Assembly (NCBI RefSeq): GCF_001905725.1 | Contig: NZ_LIWB01000025.1 | Location: forward strand, 37,537 to 101,536 | Direction: 5' to 3' | Source of the DNA: Streptomyces sp. CB02400 | GTDB taxonomy: Bacteria > Actinomycetota > Actinomycetes > Streptomycetales > Streptomycetaceae | DNA: 64,000 bases | In this document: positions 59,747 to 64,000 of the stretch, in pieces | How the letters are laid out: each line of letters starts with the position of its first letter | How positions within the stretch are numbered: position 1 is the first letter of the stretch | Notes under the pieces: model-generated | Database searches by the model: none | Told to the model about the DNA's origin: nothing | Seen by the model: only the letters and a program-made list of their open reading frames with translations | Translations under genes and position numbers: made by a program

Positions 59747-61204
59747 ATGAACAAGACGATCAGGCGTGCCTCTGTCTTCACCCTGCTCCTGGTGTTCGCC
59801 CTGCTGATCAGGGCGACCTGGGTGCAGTTCTACGAGGGCCGGGCACTCGCGGACGACAGTGACAACCGGCGCAACGCGATCGAGACGTACGCGGAGCCGC
59901 TCGGGAACATCATCGTGGCCGGTGAGTCGATCACCGGCTCGGCGCGGACGAAGGGAGGCGACCTCGCGTACAAGCGCACGTACGAGAACGGCCCGCTGTA
60001 CGCGGCGGTGACGGGCTACGCCTCGCAGGCCTACGCGCCGACGCAACTGGAGGGCATCTACCAGGACCTGCTCAACGGCACGGATCCCCGGCTGAAGACG
60101 GTGATGGACACCGTCACCGACCGGCGCGCCGAGCCGGGCAACGTGGTGACGACCATCGATCCGGCGGTGCAGAAGGCGGCGTACGAGGCGCTCGGCGACA
60201 AGAAGGGCGCGGCGGTCGCGATCGACCCGAGGACGGGCCGGATCCTCGCGGCGGTGTCGACCCCGTCGTACGACCCGACGTCGCTGACCGACGCCAACAC
60301 CGCGGGCGAGGCGTGGAAGGAACTCACCGCGGACCCGGACAAGCCGCTCACCAACCGGGCGCTGCGCCAGCCGCTGCCGCCGGGCTCGACGTTCAAGCTG
60401 GTCGTCGCGGCGGCCGCGCTGGAGGACGGGCTGTACGGGTCGGTGGACGAGAAGACCGACAGCCCCGACCCGTACACGCTGCCGGGCACGGTCACGGACC
60501 TCACCAACGAGAACCCGAACGCGCCCTGTGAGGACGCCTCGATCCGGGTCGCGCTGCAGTACTCCTGCAACAACGTCTTCGCGAAGACGGCCGTCGCCCT
60601 GGGGCAGGACAAGGTGCGGGCGATGGCCGAGAAGTTCGGCTTCAACGACGAGACGCAGGACGTGCCGGTGCGCGCCTACACCAGCGTGTACCCCTCGGAC
60701 ATGGTGCCGTCGCAGACCGCGCTCACCGGGATCGGCCAGTTCGACGTGACCGCGACGCCGCTGCAGATGGCGATGGTGTCGGCGGTGATGGCCAACGGCG
60801 GGGAGCTGGTGTCGCCCCACATGGTCAGCCGCGTCACCGACAGCGGCGGGGACGTGCTGAAGGACTACGAGGACGGGACCGGTACGGAGCGGATCGTCAG
60901 CGCCTCGACCGCCGAGCAGCTCCAGTCGGCGATGGAGACGGTCGTCGAGGAGGGCACGGGGTCGAACGCGCAGCTGTCCGGCGCCACCGTGGGCGGCAAG
61001 ACGGGCACCGCGCAGCACGGCGAGAACAACAGCAAGACTCCGTACGCCTGGTTCACCTCGTACGCCAAGTCGGACTCCTCGGACCAGGAGGTCGCCGTGG
61101 CGGTCGTGGTGGAGCAGTCCGACGCGGCCCGCTCGGAGGTCAGCGGCAACGGTCTGGCGGCCCCGGTCGCCAAGGCGGCGATGGAAGCGGCGCTGCGGGA
61201 CTGA
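59747..61204 (+). CDS. Class B penicillin-binding protein, PbpA type
   Basis: A 485-residue transpeptidase. Residues about 7-26 are the signal anchor (ASVFTLLLVFALLIRATWVQ). The pedestal follows, then the transpeptidase with PPGSTFKLVVAAAAL (SxxK, active Ser), QYSCNNVFAKTA (SxN) and VGGKTGTAQHGE (KTG). The NRRNAIETYAEPLGNIIVAG entry is typical of actinobacterial PbpA, a D,D-transpeptidase for peptidoglycan cross-linking. Normal PbpA is often in an operon with rodA-like genes; here it is alone. A very strong terminator follows. Confidence 0.9.
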   Translation: MNKTIRRASVFTLLLVFALLIRATWVQFYEGRALADDSDNRRNAIETYAEPLGNIIVAGESITGSARTKGGDLAYKRTYENGPLYAAVTGYASQAYAPTQLEGIYQDLLNGTDPRLKTVMDTVTDRRAEPGNVVTTIDPAVQKAAYEALGDKKGAAVAIDPRTGRILAAVSTPSYDPTSLTDANTAGEAWKELTADPDKPLTNRALRQPLPPGSTFKLVVAAAALEDGLYGSVDEKTDSPDPYTLPGTVTDLTNENPNAPCEDASIRVALQYSCNNVFAKTAVALGQDKVRAMAEKFGFNDETQDVPVRAYTSVYPSDMVPSQTALTGIGQFDVTATPLQMAMVSAVMANGGELVSPHMVSRVTDSGGDVLKDYEDGTGTERIVSASTAEQLQSAMETVVEEGTGSNAQLSGATVGGKTGTAQHGENNSKTPYAWFTSYAKSDSSDQEVAVAVVVEQSDAARSEVSGNGLAAPVAKAAMEAALRD

Positions 61205-61225
61205 AATCTCACTGGCCGACAGGTC

Positions 61226-61277
61226 ATCCGTACCACGGGCCGTCCCCTTCCCCTGGGGGGCGGCCCGTGGTACGGAT
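61226..61277 (+). terminator. 17-bp perfect hairpin after the PBP gene
   Basis: ATCCGTACCACGGGCCG (61226-61242) is fully complementary to CGGCCCGTGGTACGGAT (61261-61277); inside the loop TCCCC can pair on with GGGGG, giving a nearly continuous stem of about 22 bp. It starts 21 bases after the stop. Confidence 0.75.
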
Positions 61278-61377
61278 TCGGATACCGACCGGCCAGACAC
61301 CGTTCGACCCTCCGCACGAGTCCGTGAATGATCACTGCTACGCTCCGGAACTCACGCCGGTCACTCCGGATTTTCAC

Positions 61378-61395
61378 GTGTCATTTACATGACAC
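61378..61395. promoter_or_regulatory. Palindrome upstream of the SigE-family gene
   Basis: GTGTCATTTACATGACAC is a 7-bp perfect inverted repeat with a four-base centre, 56 bases before the sigma factor start. AT content and position suggest an operator or part of a promoter. Confidence 0.5.
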
Positions 61396-61450
61396 ACACC
61401 GTCATCGGTGCCCGTCGGGCGCCCGACGCCGCTGTGAGGGGAGGGCGCCC

Positions 61451-62056
61451 GTGGGCACCGTCGTCGACGACGCCGCCTCCGTGGAGTTCCACGCGTTCTT
61501 CGAACGCCACTACGCCGAACTGTCCCGGCTGGCCCATCTGCTGACGGGTGAGGCGGACACCGCCGACGATCTGGCGGCGGACGCGCTGCTGGCGCTGTGG
61601 CACCGCTGGGACCGGGTGCGCGCCGCCGACCATCCGGCCGCGTACGCCCGGGGCGTGGTGGCCAATCTGGCCCGGACCCGGATCCGCAGCGCGGTGCGCG
61701 AGCGGCGGCGGATCGCGCTGTTCTGGTCGCCGCGCGAGGAACGGATCGAGAACCCCGACGTGCCGGGGGTGGTGGACGTGCAGGAGGCGCTGCGCCGGCT
61801 GCCGTTCCGCAAGCGGGCGTGCGTGGTGCTGCGACACGCCTTCGACCTGTCGGAGAAGGACACCGCGCTGGCGCTGGGCATCTCGGTGGGTACGGTGAAG
61901 AGCCAGACCTCGAAGGGGATGACCGAACTGCAGCGGCTGCTGGGCACGCGGGAGGTACCGCGCCAGGTGCACGCGGCGGTGGCGGCCGCCGCGGGCGGGA
62001 AGACGGCCGGGAGCGTGCGGAGACGTCCCGGCGGGGCCACGGGAAGGAACCGATGA
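61451..62056 (+). CDS. SigE-family (ECF) RNA polymerase sigma factor
   Basis: A 201-residue protein. Region 2: FFERHYAELSRLAHLLTGEA, ADDLAADALLALWHRWDRV. Region 4: LPFRKRACVVLRHAFDLSEK with the HTH ISVGTVKSQTSKGMTEL. FFERHYAELSRLAHLLTG is the opening of the large SigE/SACE1278 group of actinobacterial ECF factors. GTG 61451 follows GGGGAGGG. Its stop overlaps the ATG of a membrane protein (ATGA). Confidence 0.88.
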   Translation: MGTVVDDAASVEFHAFFERHYAELSRLAHLLTGEADTADDLAADALLALWHRWDRVRAADHPAAYARGVVANLARTRIRSAVRERRRIALFWSPREERIENPDVPGVVDVQEALRRLPFRKRACVVLRHAFDLSEKDTALALGISVGTVKSQTSKGMTELQRLLGTREVPRQVHAAVAAAAGGKTAGSVRRRPGGATGRNR

Positions 62057-62913
62057 CGATGCGGCGGGACGTGCACGAGGAGCTGCGCGCCCGGCTGCAC
62101 GAGGCGGCCGGGGCGCACGAGCCCGACCGGGAGCGGATGCTGGCCCGGGTGGAGCGCGGCATGGCCGGACCGGCCCGCCCGGAGCACCGGGCCACGCGTC
62201 CGCCGCTGTTCGGCTGGGTCCGGGTGGCGGGCGCGACGGCCGCGGTGGCCGGGGTGCTGGCGGTGGGCGGTTACGCGGTCGCGTCCTCGGTGGGGGGCGA
62301 GGAGGCGCCGCCGCAGCGGCAGGTGGCCGTCTCGCCGACGCCCACGCCGTCCCCGGAGGCGACGAGCCGGCCGCCCGAGCCGTCGGTGAACCCCTCGCCG
62401 GACGCCTCGGAGCAGCCCCGGAACACGGCCACCCCGCCCGCGGGGACGCCGACTTCGTCCGGCAGCCCCGAGAAACCGCCGGCCGGGGTCGAGGACGGGC
62501 CGCTGTGGTCGGACGGCTCGGTGGACCCGCACAGCAACGAGTTCTGGGCGCAGAGCAACGTCACCCTGAAGACCACCGAGCGCCTGACCGCGCTCACCGT
62601 GGAACTGCGGATCGCGCAGACCGGCGGGGTGACCTCCACCGGTGCCTGGCGCTCCCTGCCCGAGGACGACTTCGAGCTCTCGGTGGCCGAGCGGGACGGC
62701 TTCCTCGTCTACGTCTGGACGCTCAAGGACGGCCGTACGATCGAGCCCGGCGAGTGGGTCTTCGCCGGGCAGTACGACCACGAGCGCGGCGGCCGGGACG
62801 CCGGGGAGGACACCTACACGGCGCGGGCCGGCACCGACTCCGGAGAGCGCGCGGTCGGCGGCGGCTTCGCGGCGCAGGACGACAAGGACGCGGCGGACGA
62901 CGAGGATTCGTGA
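62053..62913 (+). CDS. Single-pass membrane protein paired with the sigma factor
   Basis: A 286-residue protein. Residues 1-55 are cytoplasmic (VHEELRARLHEAAGAHEPDR), one helix follows at about 58-78 (VAGATAAVAGVLAVGGYAVA), then a Pro/Thr/Ser-rich outer linker (about 88-150) and a folded C-terminal domain of about 110 residues (NEFWAQSNVTLKTTERLTAL, WVFAGQYDHERGGRDAG). The overlap with the sigma factor suggests an anti-sigma or sensor role; there is no zinc motif. Such sigma/membrane pairs are common in this sigma group. Confidence 0.75.
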   Translation: MTMRRDVHEELRARLHEAAGAHEPDRERMLARVERGMAGPARPEHRATRPPLFGWVRVAGATAAVAGVLAVGGYAVASSVGGEEAPPQRQVAVSPTPTPSPEATSRPPEPSVNPSPDASEQPRNTATPPAGTPTSSGSPEKPPAGVEDGPLWSDGSVDPHSNEFWAQSNVTLKTTERLTALTVELRIAQTGGVTSTGAWRSLPEDDFELSVAERDGFLVYVWTLKDGRTIEPGEWVFAGQYDHERGGRDAGEDTYTARAGTDSGERAVGGGFAAQDDKDAADDEDS

Positions 62914-62931
62914 AAAAAGATCGTCCGGGGC

Positions 62932-62959
62932 GGCAACCCTTTCCGTGGCGGCGGCGACC
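62932..62959 (+). promoter_or_regulatory. ECF-like promoter before the pectate lyase gene
   Basis: GGCAACC (62932-62938) and CGACC (62955-62959) are 16 bases apart. The AAC of the -35 and a short GC-rich -10 are what ECF sigma factors use. The sigma factor two genes upstream is the obvious candidate; not proven. Confidence 0.45.
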
Positions 62960-62998
62960 AGGAGACGCAAAGACCCTCTCCACGCAAGGACATCGCGC

Positions 62999-63829
62999 AT
63001 GACTGCACGACCCGAACAGCGCGCCTCCCACCGCCGCCGGACCACCAGGCGGCGGGCCGTGATCGCCGGAGTCTCCGCGCTCGGCATCACGGGGGCGGCG
63101 ATCGTCACCACGACGATGCTGTCCACGGCGGGCGCCGCCTCGACCTGGCCCTCCGACACCGGCAGCAAGCCGGTGTCGGAGACCGTCCCGGTCTCCGGGA
63201 CGTACGACGGCGGCATGAAGAAGTTCTACGGCACCGGCGACCTGGGCGGCGACGGCCAGGACGAGGGCCAGGACCCGATCTTCGAGCTGGCCGACGGCGC
63301 CACGCTGAAGAACGTGATCATCGGCACCCCGGCCGCCGACGGCGTGCACTGCAAGGGCAGTTGCACGCTGCAGAACGTGTGGTGGCTGGACGTCGGCGAG
63401 GACGCGGCCAGCTTCAAGGGCAAGTCGTCGTCGGCCCAGTACAAGGTGATCGGCGGCGGCGCGAAGAAGGCCGACGACAAGGTGCTGCAGTTCAACGGCG
63501 CCGGCACGCTGACCGTGAGCGGCTTCCGGGTCGAGGACTTCGGCAAGCTGGTGCGCTCCTGCGGCAACTGCAGGACGCAGTACAAGCGCACGATCGTGCT
63601 GAAGGACATCGACGTCGTCGCACCGGGCAAGTCGCTCGTCGGCATCAACACCAACTACGGTGACACCGCCACGCTGTCGAAGATCCGCATCCAGGGCGAC
63701 AGCAAGAAGAAGATCAAGACGTGCACCCGCTACCAGGGCAACAACACGGGCAAGGAGCCGAAGGACCTCGGCTCCGGCGCCGACGGGAAGTACTGCAAGT
63801 TCTCGTCCTCGGACATCACCTACAAGTGA
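62999..63829 (+). CDS. Secreted pectate lyase, family PL3
   Basis: A 276-residue protein. The N terminus has an RR motif (TTRRRAVIAGVSALGITGAA) and a long hydrophobic stretch, so a Tat or Sec signal peptide with cleavage near STAGAA. The mature part is a right-handed beta helix: DGVHCKGSCTLQNVWWLDVG and GEDAASFKG (family hallmark), SCGNCRTQYKRTIVLKDID, NTNYGDTATLSKIRIQ. PL3 enzymes cleave polygalacturonate with calcium by beta-elimination. ATG 62999 follows CAAGGACA. Confidence 0.9.
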   Translation: MTARPEQRASHRRRTTRRRAVIAGVSALGITGAAIVTTTMLSTAGAASTWPSDTGSKPVSETVPVSGTYDGGMKKFYGTGDLGGDGQDEGQDPIFELADGATLKNVIIGTPAADGVHCKGSCTLQNVWWLDVGEDAASFKGKSSSAQYKVIGGGAKKADDKVLQFNGAGTLTVSGFRVEDFGKLVRSCGNCRTQYKRTIVLKDIDVVAPGKSLVGINTNYGDTATLSKIRIQGDSKKKIKTCTRYQGNNTGKEPKDLGSGADGKYCKFSSSDITYK

Positions 63830-63923
63830 TCCCGCCGAGCCCATGACCCCGGGCCGCCGTCTCGACGTCCGACGGCCCGGTGACCGGCCTCGCCCGAGCC
63901 CCCCTCGGGCGGCCGGAACCCCC

Positions 63924-63953
63924 CGGCGGTCCGGACCCCCATCCGGACCGCCG
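63924..63953 (+). terminator. 12-bp perfect hairpin after the pectate lyase gene
   Basis: CGGCGGTCCGGA (63924-63935) pairs with TCCGGACCGCCG (63942-63953) around a six-base loop. The stretch from 63954 to the window end shows no gene. Confidence 0.65.
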
Positions 63954-64000
63954 ATCAGGACGCCCCGCCGGTTCACATCGACGCTGTTGGCGAATTCAAG

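Overview
The window is high-GC (about 72%) actinobacterial DNA. Very frequent GTG starts, ATGA/GTGA-type overlaps between co-oriented genes and the gene content all point to Streptomyces or a very close relative. The order phosphate transporter, cobalamin cluster, LAETG-anchored protein, ectABCD matches what I remember of the Streptomyces coelicolor SCO18xx region. That resemblance is recall, not a search result.

Layout. (1) 1-9634: the end of a family III CoA-transferase, a CopD-type membrane protein, a DEDDh exonuclease with a BRCT domain, a small zinc-finger protein, SURF1, a sodium:solute symporter overlapping an ECF-like sigma factor and a membrane protein, a GH15 glucosidase/trehalase and a divergent SDR. 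(2) 9784-12888: an envelope-stress cluster (AmaP, DUF6286, two Asp23/Gls24 proteins and a small membrane protein), with a divergent Asp23-like protein. (3) 13034-20396: crotonase, small HTH protein, ABC-F ATPase with a possible leader peptide, a large hypothetical protein, an alpha/beta hydrolase and a class II aldolase, all on the minus strand. (4) 20538-22065: a Pit phosphate transporter behind a PHO-box-like repeat, plus a small membrane protein.

(5) 22200-40686: the cobalamin locus. A cobalamin riboswitch precedes a tightly overlapping run cobD-cobQ-cobN-chlID-cobO-cobB-cobI. After a reverse-strand ZIP transporter come cobM-cobL(cbiET)-cbiG/cobJ-cobH-cbiX-cobC. Two very short ORFs that look translationally coupled precede cobD and cbiG/cobJ. 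(6) 40855-46824: an LAETG-anchored secreted protein, an amidohydrolase in line with a polar amino acid ABC transporter, and a divergent class V aminotransferase, with a strong promoter and a 19-bp palindrome between them. (7) 47456-50658: ectABCD for ectoine and 5-hydroxyectoine, behind an unusually AT-rich upstream region. (8) 50839-58275: a class V aminotransferase, a FrnE-like DsbA, a DUF1349 protein, a Tubby/LURP-like protein, a two-component system whose kinase frame runs on into an extra transmembrane protein, and an aldehyde dehydrogenase. (9) 58403-63829: IclR regulator, GNAT, class B penicillin-binding protein, SigE-family sigma factor with a membrane partner, and a PL3 pectate lyase.

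Two families of dispersed repeats punctuate the window. Family A (about 50-190 bp, core hairpin CGTGCCGC/GCGGCACG) sits at gene 3' ends and forms a 56-bp tandem array at 862. Family B (arms of about 75-100 bp) acts as terminator-like DNA at 19608, 40687 and 46852. One copy lies in frame inside cobB and encodes a 34-residue linker exactly between its two domains. I see no tRNA, rRNA, CRISPR array, transposase, phage gene or origin.
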